Positions 12,001 through 24,156 of a stretch of 64,000 bases of DNA are shown piece by piece (positions within the stretch are counted from its first letter, which is position 1; each line of letters opens with the position of its first letter). The translations under genes and the position numbers were made by a program. Origin of the DNA: Kingdonia uniflora (taxonomy: Eukaryota > Streptophyta > Magnoliopsida > Ranunculales > Circaeasteraceae); contig JACGCM010001620.1 of NCBI GenBank assembly GCA_014058105.1, forward strand, positions 992,001-1,056,000, written 5' to 3'. Under the pieces are notes generated by a model. That model did not search any database. It was not told the origin of the DNA and saw nothing but the letters and a program-made list of their open reading frames with translations.

Positions 12001-12110
12001 TAAGGGATACATTTGTGAAGTTAATATAGATCGAGGGAACTATATAGCCTCTATAGAAACCAGTTTAGCCTCGACCTGCTAATCTGATAGGGAGGGGCAG
12101 AGTTACTGTA
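6079..12110 (+). pseudogene. Antisense multi-exon accessory gene of Tat element A, long coiled-coil protein
   Basis: A gene-like region opposes gag-pol. Open blocks lie at 6,079-6,380, 7,950-8,380, 8,627-9,372, 9,457-9,958, 10,036-10,444, 10,560-10,661 and about 10,856-12,110. Canonical introns fit three junctions (9,373-9,456, 9,959-10,035, 10,445-10,559), and the reading frame continues across at least the last two. The 8,627-9,372 block recalls the 'putative gypsy type transposon' domain (Pfam PF04195), tentatively. The second half is heptad-rich, for example MERLKWKMAKKDTELKADRE, NDLNERVARLKAELAQANS and IKRLRSRVADLEA: a long coiled coil. Similar uncharacterised proteins occur in other plant genomes (recalled, not searched). 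Internal stops show decay here. Its role is unknown; it may be an accessory protein of the element. Confidence 0.65.
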
Positions 12111-12235
12111 ATTCGTAAACTGAATGTTCAGCCTCTTGTTGTAGGGGAAAGCACGGCTGACATCCCATTAGCAAAAAAGAATCCATTGTAATGTGACCTG
12201 AAAATAAATAGTATCTATCGCAGACACATTAAAAT

Positions 12236-12720
12236 AGATAAAAGCTAGTATGACATTTGCCTTATCTTGTGTCTGGTGGGGTCTTTGATATAAAATAAGT
12301 TTTTATATTTATTCCAATCGCAGAGATGGGTTGAGTCAGTCAAATCAAGTGACTTTTGATTTAACTGTAGTAATGTTGCAGACATATTGTAAGAGATGAA
12401 GGCTAATATTACATTTGCCTTATCTTATGCTGGTCAGAGCCGTTGATGTAAAACAAGTTTCTACATTTATTTCAATCGCAGAGATTTAGTAGAGTTAGCC
12501 AAACCAAGTGCTATCCTTGATTTAACTGGTATAATATCCCAAACAAGCTGAAGTAGATGAAGGCTAGTATTACCTTTGCCCTATCTCATGTTTGGTAGAG
12601 TATTTGATTTAAAACAATTTCTACACTTATTTCAATCACAGAGATTTAGTAGAGTCAGCCTAACCAAGTGTTATCCTTGATTTAACTGGTATAAGATCAA
12701 TTGAAAGCTAGTATTATCTA
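12236..12720. repeat. Tandem repeat, about 160-bp unit, three copies plus a partial fourth
   Basis: Units start near 12,236, 12,394 and 12,555 (spacing 158 and 161), with a partial copy near 12,700. Each begins with a version of AGATGAAGGCTAGTATTAC and contains TTTGCCTTATCT and CGCAGAGATTTAGTAGAGT. The block lies between the end of integrase and the end of the antisense gene, in the 3' untranslated part of A. Such arrays in Tat/Ogre-type elements are known as seeds of satellite DNA. Confidence 0.75.
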
Positions 12721-12929
12721 TGCTTTAATCTATAAAATGTGGTTAAATTTACGTAAGTAGAGAGATGTTGTGAAAACTTGAAAGTTTCATTGATCAGTTC
12801 AAAATTTATATTGGATAGAGATGAATATCTCACTTTTGGAATTAAAAAATCAAAAACAAGAAATATAAATGGAGTAGTAAGACGCTTAACGATAGTACCA
12901 TTTCAGTCGCCTAGTATTCTAAGGATTTA

Positions 12930-15900
12930 AAATGGGGATTCCTTCATCTTTCATAAGATAATATGATCCCAGGCCTGAGAGACCTGTGATAATGAATGGA
13001 CCCTCCCAATTGTTGGCAAGTTTTCCAGCGTGAGGCTCTTTACGATGTTGAGGAATTTCTCTAAGGACGAGATCGTCAATTTAGAAGGTACAATTCTGAC
13101 TCGGTTGTTGTATGATCTGGCTAGTATATGCTGATAACGACCTAGGTTAGCGATGGCACATTCCCTGGTTTTATCGATCATATTGAGGCTGCAAGCTAAT
13201 TCGAACTCATTTTTCCCGTCAGTCAGCTCGTGATCTCGAACTAGATGATGGTATTCAGAAGGAATGACGGCCTCATCGCTATAGGCAAAGAGGAATGGAG
13301 TACATCCGGTTAACTATCGTAGAGTGGTACGATATGCCCAGAGGACATGAGGTAGTTCTCAAACCCAATTCCCTTTTTTCTGTGAGTGGGACAGTTTATT
13401 GAGTCCATCCACGATGGTTTTGTTAGTGATTTCGGCTTGACCATTGCCTTAAGGATAGTAAGGACTGGATGGTGAGTGGATGATATTGTGTTGATTGAGG
13501 AAAGTAATAATTTTTTTTCTAAAAAATTAGGGCCCGCTATCGATACGAATTAGGTGGGGATCCAAACCAAGTGATGATGTGTTCTCAGATAAAAAAGATA
13601 ACCCCTTCTTCTCTGGTCTGACAAAGTGGAACTGCTTTTACCCATTTTGTAAAATAATCGGTAGCTATGAGTAGGTAACGGTATGTTACCTGGAGAGTTA
13701 GGAAATTTGTCGACGAGATCAAGTGCCATCTTTGGAATGGCCAGAATACCTTGCTTGCATGGAGTTTGAGCGCAGGGGCGTGTATCCTGTGTCCTGTCTT
13801 TAGCTGGTGTTACATAAGCGTGAGTACTCTTCCACTTGCATGTGCATACTGGGTTAGAATACTCCTTGTGTAATAGCCCTGTTTGCTAGTGATCAACCTG
13901 CAGCATAGGAGTCACAAGTCCGTATATGTAATTCGCAGAGTATCTCATCTGCTTTTGATTTAGAGAGGCACTTGAGGTAAGGCCCCGTGACGGAAAGGCG
14001 GTATAACATACCATTCTGATTTGGGTAGCACTTCGAGTTGTTGATCAGCTGTCAGCACTCTTTTGGATCTGTTAAAAGTGGTATGTTGTAACTGTTATCG
14101 ATACTGAGGTAAGCTAAGAAAGGCTTTTGCCAATCGCCGCCTCCCCCTTTATCGCCCCCAGTGTTGATCATGCATACAAAAATGTGATCAATGCTGGGGG
14201 TTGAAATGATTTCGATATAGAGATATCGAGCTTCTATACCCAAGACCCAAGCCAGATATGCCAAGGAATCAGCGTGTCTATTTTTGCCTCGAGAAAGATA
14301 ATCGAGAGTTACTTTCACAAACTTTCTCATCCTTTCTGCTATGAGGGCTGCGTACTCAATCACCTTCCCATTCGTCTTATAATGCCCAAAGTAATGGTGG
14401 ACGATGAGTAGTAAATCTATATAGAGTGAGAGTTCGGGGACATCGAGCTCAAGAGTGAGGTCGAGTCCATGAATAAGAGCTTCGTATTTCGTGACATTAT
14501 TTGAGGCCTCAAAATCCAAGCGAATTGATTTCTCAATTCGGTCATTAGAAGGGGTAATCAGTACGATTTTTATTCCTGACCATGCGAGTCCTGTTGATCC
14601 ATCAGTGAGAAGTCTCTACCCTTTTGCTATAATCCATTCAGCTCGTTCGTCAAATGGTTTGGGGGGTGGATCTTTGGAAGTTTCTTTTATAAGGTTAGGG
14701 TCATGCTCCTCCCACTCGGGATCTTCCACTGGAAAATCTGTGAGAAAATAGGTAATGGCTTGACCTTTTTTAGAATGACGTTGTTCATACTTGATGTCAT
14801 GTTCTTTCAAGCTGACTGACCACTGTTACACTCTCCTTGATTTTTCTTTCTTGGATAGAACTTCCCGAAGTGGGTAGTTCGTCATGACTTTGACTGAATG
14901 AGCTTGGAAGTAGTGCTTGAGTTTCTGTGAAGTATAAACAAGAGTGAGAAGAAGTTTCACAATTTTAGAGTACCTCGTTCTGCAGGAGTAAGGGTTTTGC
15001 TAATGAAGTAGACTGGCTTCTCGATTTTCCCTTCGAAGCGAATGAGAATCGAGCTGAGTAAAGTATCTATGACTGCTAGGTAAATAATCAGTTCCTCATT
15101 ATCTACTGGTTTATCATTATGGGATACCTCCCCAAGTAGGTTTTGAGATCCTGAAAAACTGATTCGCATTCCAGTGTCCATGTAACCTTTGTAGTTGGCT
15201 GAACTTTTTCTCATTTGGTAGAACCACATAGTAATAGGAATAGCCAATGGCATCGGTCTAAAGATTTAGAAATGAAACGGTTGATAGCGGCAATCTTGTC
15301 GGCAAGTTTCTGAACGTCTTTAATTGTTTTTGGAGAAGGCATGTTGAGGAGAGCCTGAATCTGATCTGAATTGGCCTCAATCCCCTTCTTGTTGATGAGG
15401 GGCCTAGAAATCAGCCAAATTGGACCCCGAATTGATATTAATTAGGATTGACACGCATCTTGTAAGATCAAAGAATGTTAAATACAGTATTGAGATCTAG
15501 GATGCGATTGGTTGACTGTACGCTCTTGCACAAGAGATCGTCAATGTAGACTTCAACGACTTTCCCTAAATGTTCTTTGAACATAGTAGTCATCAGCCAT
15601 TGATATGTGGCACCTGCGTTTTTGTGTCCGAAGGGCATGACTTTAAAGCAATAAAGACCTCTTTCAGTGATGAAAGTTGTCTTTTCTTGATCTTCATCCA
15701 AAAGTGGAATCTGATTGTATCCCGAAGTAGCGTCCATCATAGATAGGAGGTCATGGCCTACTGTAGAATCAAGGATCAAATGAATGTTGGGAAGAGTAAA
15801 ACTGTCCTTTGGGGTTGTTTGTTTAGATTGGTAAAATCTATGCAAACTCAAACTTTTCAGTTCTTCTTTGGGACAGCGACAATATTTGGCTTCTCGAATG

Positions 15901-17012
15901 AATCCCACTTTGATTAATTTATTGATCTTGGTGTTAACTTTATCTCAAAGATGAGGTGACAGTCGTCACTGTTTCTATTTGACCGCTTTGGCATTGATGT
16001 TGATGGCTAATTTGTGACATGCCTTGGCCAGAACGACCCTAAGCATTTTATCAAAAGACCACTCAAAAGCGTCTTGATTGAGTTACAAGAACTGAATGAG
16101 AGCATCTTTTTCATGCTTAACCAGCTTAGTACCAATAAAAGTACCTCTATTAGGTCCATCGATGTTAATATATTTCGTGGGCTCCTCCGTGGAAGATTGA
16201 TCATTGAGGTGATCAGCCTTCTGTAATTGTTATGCAGCAAATCTGTCAGGAGTATCTAGGACAGTAGATACGGTATTTTCACAAGCTTAAGAGAGCTTTT
16301 GACTACCCCTGATCTCAAAAATAACATTGTCATGTTTAAATCAGAGTGCCTGATGATAGGTGGAAATGATTGCTTCCATGTTGTGAATCCAGCAGCGGCC
16401 CATAATATCGAGATAAGGAAATTTGGCATTGATGACATAGAAAATGACGTCGATGGTGGGTGGTCCTGTGGTAATAGGTAAGATGATCTTGCCTACTCGT
16501 TCTTGCCTGGAACCATTAAACCCACTGATATCAGTATAGCTCTAAATAACTTGGTCAGCCAAACCCATTTGGCCAATAGTGCCCTGAAATAGAATCTTAA
16601 TACCGCTTTCAGTATCAATCATCATCGTGTGCATGACAAACTTCTCCATTTTCAGCATTATTACTAACGCATCATGAAGTAGAAATTTGACATAGCTAGT
16701 ATTGCAGTCTTCAAAGGAAATCCCAAGCCGGCGATTGCTCGACTATGGGAGAAGCATGGCTTCGTTGTCTTGAGGTGCAAGATCGCAGCATTCTGATAGT
16801 CTCCTGTGCTTGGATTTATAAGAATTGGTGATCTGATTGATTTCGATCATGTTGTTGTGGAACATATAGTAGAAATACTTCTCCTCAGTTTGATCAATGA
16901 CCGGAATAACTTCAAGCTGCTTCTTATAGCTGCCATTTTTGTATGATTCCAGGTCGATAATATATTTGAACATCCGTCCTTCTTTAAAAATATACTCGAG
17001 CAACCTCTGCAA
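12930..17012 (-). pseudogene. pol of A: protease, RT, two RNase H domains, integrase (degenerate)
   Basis: Reading downward: a gag-pol linker (16,743-17,012), a protease remnant near 16,630 with IDTES in place of the usual DTGS, RT at 15,468-15,908 with MMDATSGYNQI, PFGHKNAGATYQ and the active site YIDDLL, RNase H (14,957-15,253; IRFEGKIEKPVYFISKTL), then a second RNase H (14,052-14,519; ASNNVTKYEALIHGLDL and NRHADSLAYLA). Integrase fragments follow at 12,930-13,990 and include GNGQAEITNKTIVDGLNKL with the final catalytic Glu. The tandem RNase H pair is the hallmark of Tat elements. Many stops and frameshifts separate these blocks. Confidence 0.85.
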
Positions 17013-18500
17013 AGCATAACAATTATCACTAGAATGATGGTTTACCTTATGATGCAGGTAATATGGTCGATTATCGATCAGTTCCAGTGGTTAAGAGACA
17101 CGGTAGAGCGTATCCTTCAAAAGTAGTGGAAAAATTATGGAGATTCAGACGTTCATCTTTGGGAGGATGGGTTTGTTCGGTGGACCGTCTTTCCGAGGGT
17201 AGCCAGTGTTTCCCTTGGTGCGCTTCTTATCTCCCTGCTCCTCCTTTGGTTCAGTGTTTTGATCTGTAGATGGACCTTGGGTGGAGAGGATGAATTTAGT
17301 AGATTTTTTTCACTCCGACATCATCCTCTCCAGGTCGACATAACTATTGACCTTGATGATCATCTCCTCCAAGGTTGCAGTTTTGTTGAGGAAGAGGTGA
17401 TATTTTGCCTTGCAATCGAGTTGGAGCGCTGTTCGTGAAAGTAGTAACAGCTGTTTTCTGATCGAGGCTATCCACTTTACGTGCGGGATCTAAAAATTTC
17501 TTCGCAAAAGCTTTGGGCTTCTCTCCGTGTGACTGTTTGAGATTGATAAGAGAATACAAATTCTCCTTTTTGTCCCTGTTGTGAGCATATGACTTGATGA
17601 ACTATTTTTGCAGCTGGTCGAATGTATATATGGAGTCTCAGGGAGAGAGTGGAACCATCGGAGTGGTTTCTCCTACAGACTCATGGCGAACAAGCGGCAA
17701 AGGATGTGGTTGAGATTGGAGTACAACCCCAATGAATCACGGTACTGTTGAATGTGCTCCTTTGGGTTAGTACCTTTGTATTTATGAATTTTTTAGAGTA
17801 TGGAAACCATTTGGTACCTCCATATCGAATAGTTCTTTGGCAATTAGACTTCCTTGTAATCCTGTGATGTCGCCGATAGTACCCAGAACTTATGCTTCGA
17901 TCAACTCCTTAATCCGTTGATCCATATGCCCTTTCGTGACATAATGACGTATTGGCTGAATCGTTGTACGACCGGGTAGTGGATGATGAGTACTAGTACC
18001 TTCCCTCACACGATCTCGCATTGGAACTTGATGTTGAGGCCGTTGTTCTTCCTCCTGACGGACGGATATTCGGTGACCTTAATTAATTTTGGACTGAACT
18101 CCCCCCCCCCAAAAAAAAATATATGGAGGACTGTGGTTCATGTTAAAGATTCCTAAAAATAGCTCTACTAGTAATTCCTCGAGGCCCCAACTCTCCCTTG
18201 CAGAAATGCGGGAGGTCTCTGGCAACTGATCTTGACCTCATGGTGAAGGAGCCTAGTGAGTATTTTGCAGAGCCTCGAGGGCAGTCTGTATTGATGTCAA
18301 TTGGTCTTCATGTCGTTTGAGCACTGTCAAACGATCTTGTCTTTCTGTGTCGAGTTCTTTCTCATAAAGCTCCTGATCCTTAATTAACTGAAGTTCGAGC
18401 TCAGCGTATTTCTCTGTTTTGGCATCGAGATTTGCCCGTAGCTCTGTAAGTTGTCCTGGCTCCATTGAAACATCGAGTTGGATGCCTTTAACTGGTCATC
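17013..18500 (-). pseudogene. gag of A, degenerate
   Basis: The capsid-like protein begins with a coiled coil (18,253-18,465; LELQLIKDQELYEKELDTER) and continues into a retrotransposon gag core (about 17,344-17,620; FIKSYAHNRDKKENLYSLIN then KPKAFAKKFLDPARKV). Stops near 17,580-17,800 break it. A run of ten C and nine A at about 18,101-18,119 falls in the linker and may have caused slippage. No clear zinc knuckle was found. Confidence 0.7.
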
Positions 18501-18565
18501 TGGAAGTATCCATGATTGAAAATTGTAGCGAAAGACTGCCTTAGGATATCGTGGAAATGCAATCT

Positions 18566-18583
18566 TTCCCACAGACGGCACCA
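18566..18583 (-). other. Primer-binding site of A
   Basis: TGGTGCCGTCTGTGGGAA starts within a few bases of the inner end of the LTR on the minus strand. It resembles the TGGCGCCGTCTGTGGG site used by many plant Tat-type elements. The tRNA species is not assigned here. Confidence 0.65.
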
Positions 18584-18585
18584 AA

Positions 18586-19178
18586 TTTAATGGCCAAATT
18601 TTATAAGCTTAAAATAGCTTAAAATTCCCTATCACTCCAATAAACCTGTGATAATATTCTAATGGAAAGCAAAAAACCTCTGAATAGGTAAAAAACCATG
18701 ACCTCGAATGGAGGATTTTTATAAAAGTATCTTCATTGCTTGGGATGGATATCTTATTATAAGTGATTTCTAGATATAAAAATGTTTGAACCTTGTAACT
18801 AAGAAGTTTGAGTATTTTGAGAATCTAGATAATTAGTTTCTAGGTGATCTCTTGCGTAATTTTTCTGGTCTTTGTCTCTTCTGGAACTTCTTCTTTATAT
18901 AGGCCTTCTCCGTAGCTCTTCATCGTGCTTGAGCATATTTTCCGAACAATATGGTTAGTAGTGGTTGACTGAATAACTAACAAGTTCGTGAGAGACAGGT
19001 ATCTTTGACTTGTTCAGGCTCTTCAACTTGAAATTCAACCCACGCTCTTCACCAGCTCGTAGAATGGGCTGGAATGTTGATATGAGAACTTATGTGAAAA
19101 ATGGGTAAGCCTAAGATAGAGGTAACTCAAACTGGCAACAACTCGATTTTAGGTGAGATCGAGGGATAGGTCCCGACA
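18586..19178 (-). repeat. 5' LTR of A
   Basis: 593 bp; starts TGTCGGGACC on the minus strand and ends TTGGCCATTAAA. A TATA-like box (CTATATAAAG on the minus strand) is near 18,893-18,902. It lacks about 27 bp that are present in the other LTR near 5,205-5,235. Confidence 0.85.
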
Positions 19179-19183
19179 ATGTT

Positions 19184-19656
19184 AACAATTTTATTATTGG
19201 TTCATGATCAAATTGATATAAATCAATTTTTATGAATGTTAATGTTGCAGATTTTAGTTGCACAATTATTATTAACATTGGATTGGTAATCAAAGATTAA
19301 TGAAATGTATTTAGATTGTTTTAACGTTTCGTATTTTCACATATGATTTCTCATCTAATGTATTTTGATAAATTTGCTTCTTAAGAGATGGTAAGTAGAC
19401 ATTTGGTCAAAATCATTATTTCTTCCAAGAGAAATCTATGCTTGTATTTACGTTGAGAATATATTTACGATGAATCCCCGTTTCCCCCTAGTCTTTAATC
19501 TATTTGTAACCCAAAAATCTTATGAAATTTTCTTTAGATCTTTTATTTATTTGTTTAGTAGTTTGATTTGAAAACATTATCTAACAATTGTTTGGCCTAG
19601 TAAACGATAAAACCCGAAACCTATATTAACAAAACCCGATTTGATACAGTTTATTA
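19184..19656 (+). repeat. 5' LTR of B, second part
   Basis: It continues the LTR from 5,116 after the ATGTT duplication. It matches 33,892-34,363 of the 3' LTR, for example AACAATTTTATTATTGGTTC. It ends TTTATTA, from an ancestral TTATCA. Confidence 0.85.
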
Positions 19657-19658
19657 AA

Positions 19659-21044
19659 TGGCGTCGTTGCCCATGGTCAGGCTATAATCGTTCGATTTTT
19701 GTTTCTATTTTGATTTTGATTTATTTTATTTTATCTTTAAAAAAAATGAATATTGTTTGTTTTAGTCTAGAATTATTTTCCTTTTGCTTGTGAGGTATAT
19801 TGGGTTTTTGTAATCGCAGGTTAACGAAGGCATATATCTCTCCATAATTTGGATAGTGCCACCACGAAAGCTTTTTAAACCCATTTGAAATCTCTGAGAC
19901 AAAACAACTAAGGGTGCATTACTTTCAATATATCCAAGCACGTGACCCCACAAGAAAATCAAATAAAATTTGGTGTTGTGATATTTTTCTTACCTGCCAA
20001 TTGCCATTGCCTTGTTATTTCTTTCATTTAATTCATAAAAAAAAACCAAAAACATTAGAGTAGCTTTATTTCTTTTTTCTTTCTCCCCTCTTTGAGTGAC
20101 TTGTACTAAGGAACAACTTGTATCTTGAGTGCTGAGTGTGCAATTAAAGTGATGGTACAATTGTAATTTTTCTGCAGGAGCTATATTAGAACCCACATCC
20201 GAAAAGGACCTCTCTACAATACCTACTTAGGCCTGAGAGCCCGGGTGTGCCATCTCAACGGTTCCACCAGGGTAAACAACAAGCCCCTAAAAAGGCCGCC
20301 CTGCAGATACTTTCTTCCACCGCACCCTCCTGCGAACTAGTCAATCTTTGTTCATGTGCTTGATTTTTATGCAATTTAAAGTTCAATATTAGATAAAGAG
20401 AAAACAAAAAGAGGAATTTCATCACCCGTGTGTGGCACCAAATGCTAGGACCCTGGGAGGTCACGACCCGGTTTAATATTTTTTTGAAAGGGACATTTAC
20501 TAAAAGAAACCAAGATTAAGCCATAAAATGCATAGTTAATCAAAGGCTTATAGAGCTCGGACCTGGAGCAGTGGAACACGCTCATTAAGACCCCTGATAG
20601 TGGCCATGTTTATCTGAAGGAAGTACGATCCCTAGCATAACTAGTCTGGAAAGATGATTCTAAGCGGTTTACCCCACCTTCCAGTACAAGTACTTCTAGG
20701 GGATTAAAACTCTACAAGAGTTATTCCTAAAGCGATCAAAAACAACTCAACGTACAAACCGATCTACTATTAGGAATAGGAGCAACCGAACCCTGAGACC
20801 TGGTTCACAACTTGACTGCAAATAAGGCCCATCTAGAAAGATTAAAGTGAGGGATTATCTCACGTAATCGACACCCGATTTAAATTGAATTACCACTCAA
20901 GGTGATCTACAATCGGAACCCCCTAATTCCTAGATGGAGTCGTTTACTAGACGGGGGAATCTGACCGTTGGCTAACGGTTGTTATATTTATTTTTATGCA
21001 CCTCATTCTTGCCTGATCATTATTGTGTGCACTTCTTGTAGTTT
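19659..21044 (+). other. Primer-binding site and long 5' leader of B
   Basis: TGGCGTCGTTGCC (19,659-19,671) is a one-base variant of the Athila-type site TGGCGCCGTTGCC, generally attributed to tRNA-Asp. The following 1.37 kb has no credible gene. It is clearly alignable with the leader of C (54,197-55,249), including GGACCTCTCTACAA, GAGAGCCCGGGTGT and TACTTTCTTCCACCGCACC. Confidence 0.7.
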
Positions 21045-22640
21045 ATGAAAGAATGGTTTCGAGTGCCTGAGTGTCGTCTTGAGAGGCTTAGAAAATTTGA
21101 TCTGATTGATATTCCAATCACTTTAAGTTAGGCGAGTCAGCCCATTAGGAGATTCCAATCTCCATTGATACTAGAGACCAAACAAACCAAACCTGTAGGG
21201 AACTCTTTCCTGTTAAGGAGTCAAATTTCATCTCTCAATCCGTTTAGTTTTCCACCTCAATTATTTGAGATGGGAGATGTCCATAAAAATTGGAATAATA
21301 ATACAAATGGTCTGGAACCTTTACGGTTCCTACTCAAGGATCATATGTTTCCTAAAATGATAAATCATGCTTTATGCATTGTTTTACCTCCTATCACTAG
21401 ACAATTTGAACTTAGAAATGCGCTTATCAATTCATTGCCAAAATTCTTAGGAGATGAGCATGAGAACCCATATGCCCATGTACGGGATTTTGATGATTTA
21501 ATGTTCCTCCAGAGGTATAGGAGTGATAACAAAATTGAGGCCATGAAACTCATTTTATTTCTATTTTCTTTACTAAGAAAGGTTAAAAGTTGGTTTCAAG
21601 CTCTATGGTCTAAATATATCACTAGTTTTGAGATTCTTATTGAAGCCTTTTACAATAATTTTTTCTCTCTTGAGAAAACTGAGACCCTCCGTAGGGCCAT
21701 TCTTAGGATTACCCAACTTGATGTAGAAAGCTTAAAGGATTATCTAGAGAGATATAAGGGGAATATCCTACAATACCCTCATCATGGTATCGACTCGCGG
21801 GCCCTAATTAGAAATCTTTATGATGGATTGGATGCTGAAACCAAGAAAACTGTAGAATCCTTTTGCTTAGGGAAATTTACTAATAAAGATGATATAGAGG
21901 GATTGGACTTTGCAGAAGAGATGACTAAAAAATTGCAAACCAGGGAACCATGAGAGAAAAAGATATACAAGAAAGGGAGGTAATGCCTTTAGAGTTGGAT
22001 CAAACTCCAAGTCAGACCCTACATTGACGATAATCATGCAAAAACTGGAATCTTTAGGAATAGCAAACTACAAGATGTCCGCTAGAGCACCCGTTCTTCA
22101 TGCCAAAATGCCAGCATGTACAGTGTGTGAAAACCCAAAACATTTTGTTCAAGACTGCCCATTTATTTATGGAATTAGGGAGGCAAAGAAGGAGTACATA
22201 AATGTTTCTCAACAAAAACTTGTTGTGCTACCCTACAGGGAGTTCTTCAGGATGGAACAACTCCTTTTCAAACAATTCTAGCAATTCGTATGGTAGATCT
22301 TATCATCAGGGGAGCCCCGCAGGGGGACAGTTGTACTAACCCAATCTAAATCAATTTGGTTCCTTCTACCAGTCCAACCACCAACCTACTCAACAGAATA
22401 CTTCATATATTTTTCCTCAGAATAGGAAACCAGCTTCGGAGGATGGCATCCAAGCCTTATTATAATCAAATACCCAACTCGTGCAATAATTAATGCAAAT
22501 AAATCACCAATCCATGGCTATGATAGAAGCAACCATCACTCAATTGGCAACTGGGTTAACTACTAGAGGCAAAGGTACATTTCCAAGTCAAACTTAACCC
22601 AATTCGAAGGATCAAAGTACGAGCTTCAATAACTGTGATC
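21045..22640 (+). pseudogene. gag of B, degenerate, with zinc knuckle
   Basis: The frame opens with an ATG at 21,045 as in C, meets a stop near 21,130, and is open from 21,165 to 21,953. The retrotransposon gag core includes LKDHMFPKM, PYAHVRDFDDLM and FFSLEKTETLRRAILR. A CX2CX4HX4C knuckle (CTVCENPKHFVQDC) is encoded at 22,117-22,158, after a break. Further stops lie in the Q/N-rich tail. The knuckle would bind the element RNA during packaging. Confidence 0.8.
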
Positions 22641-22648
22641 ATACGAAT

Positions 22649-23941
22649 GTGGTTATCACACTTAGAAGTGGCAAAACTATAGACAACAAAGTTAGGATGC
22701 TTAAGGATAAACCTTGTGTTAGTCCTAATCCTACTACAAAAGCTATTGAAGAGGAGGAAGAGTCCATGAGCAAAGAAACACCAGTCACAGGGGAAGAGAC
22801 TGAAAATGTCTCCCCTACAAAGAAAATTAAAAATATTCATCCTAGAGGCCCTAAGGCACCTTTTCCCTACATGCTTGCTAAGAATAGAAAGAAGATTCTC
22901 GATGAAGAGGTTAATAAAATCATTAGAAATCTTAAGATCAGTATTCCTTTTAGCGAGGCATTGCGATGAATTTCTTCTTACGCAAAACATGTCAAGGACT
23001 TATGCACGTTCAAGTGACGAATGAATGTTTCCAAAAAGACTTTCAACGTCCATGGCAGTGATAATGTTATTCAATTGGATGCTCAAGTTAGCTCCATAAT
23101 CTTGAACAAAACACCTCTAAAATACAAAGATCCTGGAATGCCAACAATTTCTTGCCACCTTGGGACAAACCAGATAGGGAAAGCCTTGCTTGATTTAGGT
23201 GCCAATGGTAACCTAATTCCTTACTTAGTATTTGAGCAGTTAGGTCTAGAGGGACTCAGACCCATAAATCAAACCTTACATCTAGTTGATAAGTCCATTC
23301 GATTTCCTAGAGGTGTTGTGATGGATGTGCTTGTCCAAATTGATGAAAAAAATTTATCCCGTGGACGTTGTGGTCCTTGACATAAATTCGGTAGAATGTC
23401 CTCAAAATAAAATACCATTGATCCTCAGTCGACCTTTCTTGGCCACCGCTAATGCTTTGATCAACTGTCACAGTAGAGCTATGAAGTTAACTTATGGGAA
23501 TAATACTATTGATTTGAATATCTTCAATGCAACTCATACTCCGTTTGAAGATGAACCCGATGAGTGCTATATGATTAGTACTGTTGTAAGCAGTACATTT
23601 CACAGTTCAAATCCAAGGGATCCATTAGAAGCTTTCCTTACATACTTTGGAGAGGATTTTGATGTTGATGACCTCATCATTGAGGTCAATGCCTTATTAG
23701 ATTTTGTCCCTGTATCAGATACCACTGATGTGGTTGAAATGCTAAAAGTCGATGATCTAGTTCCCGAAGCAAAGAAAGTACCCACTAAGTTAGAGCTTAA
23801 ACCTCTCCCTAAAAATCTCAAATATGTTTATCTAAGTCCTAATGAGACTCTTCCTGCCATCATAGCATCTGACCTAGAGCCTGAGAATAAAGAGAAATTA
23901 ATGCAAAGGGAAATAAAAAAGCTCTTGGATGGAGCATCTCA
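22649..23941 (+). pseudogene. gag-pol linker and protease of B, 5' part of pol
   Basis: 22,649-22,969 encodes a charged linker (VITLRSGKTIDNKV). The protease lies at about 23,020-23,560: ALLDLGANGNLIPYLVFEQ, where relatives have DLGAS, then VVLDIN and LSRPFLATANALINC in another frame after a frameshift near 23,345. A connector follows up to FEDEPDECYMISTVV and LKPLPKNLKYVYL. The reading frame is cut by the LINE at 23,942 and resumes at 28,907. Confidence 0.8.
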
Positions 23942-23957
23942 GATATTAAGGGTATTA
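23942..23957 (+). repeat. LINE target-site duplication, left copy
   Basis: GATATTAAGGGTATTA here is identical to 28,891-28,906 on the other side. Element C, without the LINE, has AATATTAAGGGTATTAGTCC at the equivalent place (about 58,009), which confirms the empty site. Confidence 0.9.
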
Positions 23958-24156
23958 TTATTATTTTTTATTTATTTTTTATTTTTTTGAACAAATTTGA
24001 GATTTATTAAAGTGGAAAGCCATATTTACAAGTGGAGGACTTAAAGCCGGGCCACTAAATTTATTGCCTAATAGTTACCATTTCTAGTTTATCCATGAAG
24101 TAAGAAGCGCGGATATGTCGTAGAAGAGTAGCCGCCGTCCATAAGAGGGTGGACTA

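Larger units (their letters stand above)
5117..19178 (-). mobile_element. Tat-type Ty3/gypsy retrotransposon A, 14,062 bp, inserted in B's LTR
   Basis: Read on the minus strand: 5' LTR (18,586-19,178), primer-binding site, gag with coiled-coil N-terminus, pol with a second RNase H domain, a tandem-repeat block, an antisense accessory gene, polypurine tract (5,739-5,755) and 3' LTR (5,117-5,738). ATGTT flanks it exactly on both sides (5,112-5,116 and 19,179-19,183), and the interrupted B LTR continues seamlessly. Two RNase H domains plus an extra antisense gene after pol point to the Tat lineage. Many stops make it inactive. Confidence 0.9.

Noticed and set aside
5117..19178. Element A as a plus-strand retrotransposon
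   Set aside because: The largest open blocks are on the plus strand, but gag, RT, RNase H, integrase, primer-binding site and polypurine tract are all ordered on the minus strand. The plus-strand blocks form the antisense gene.
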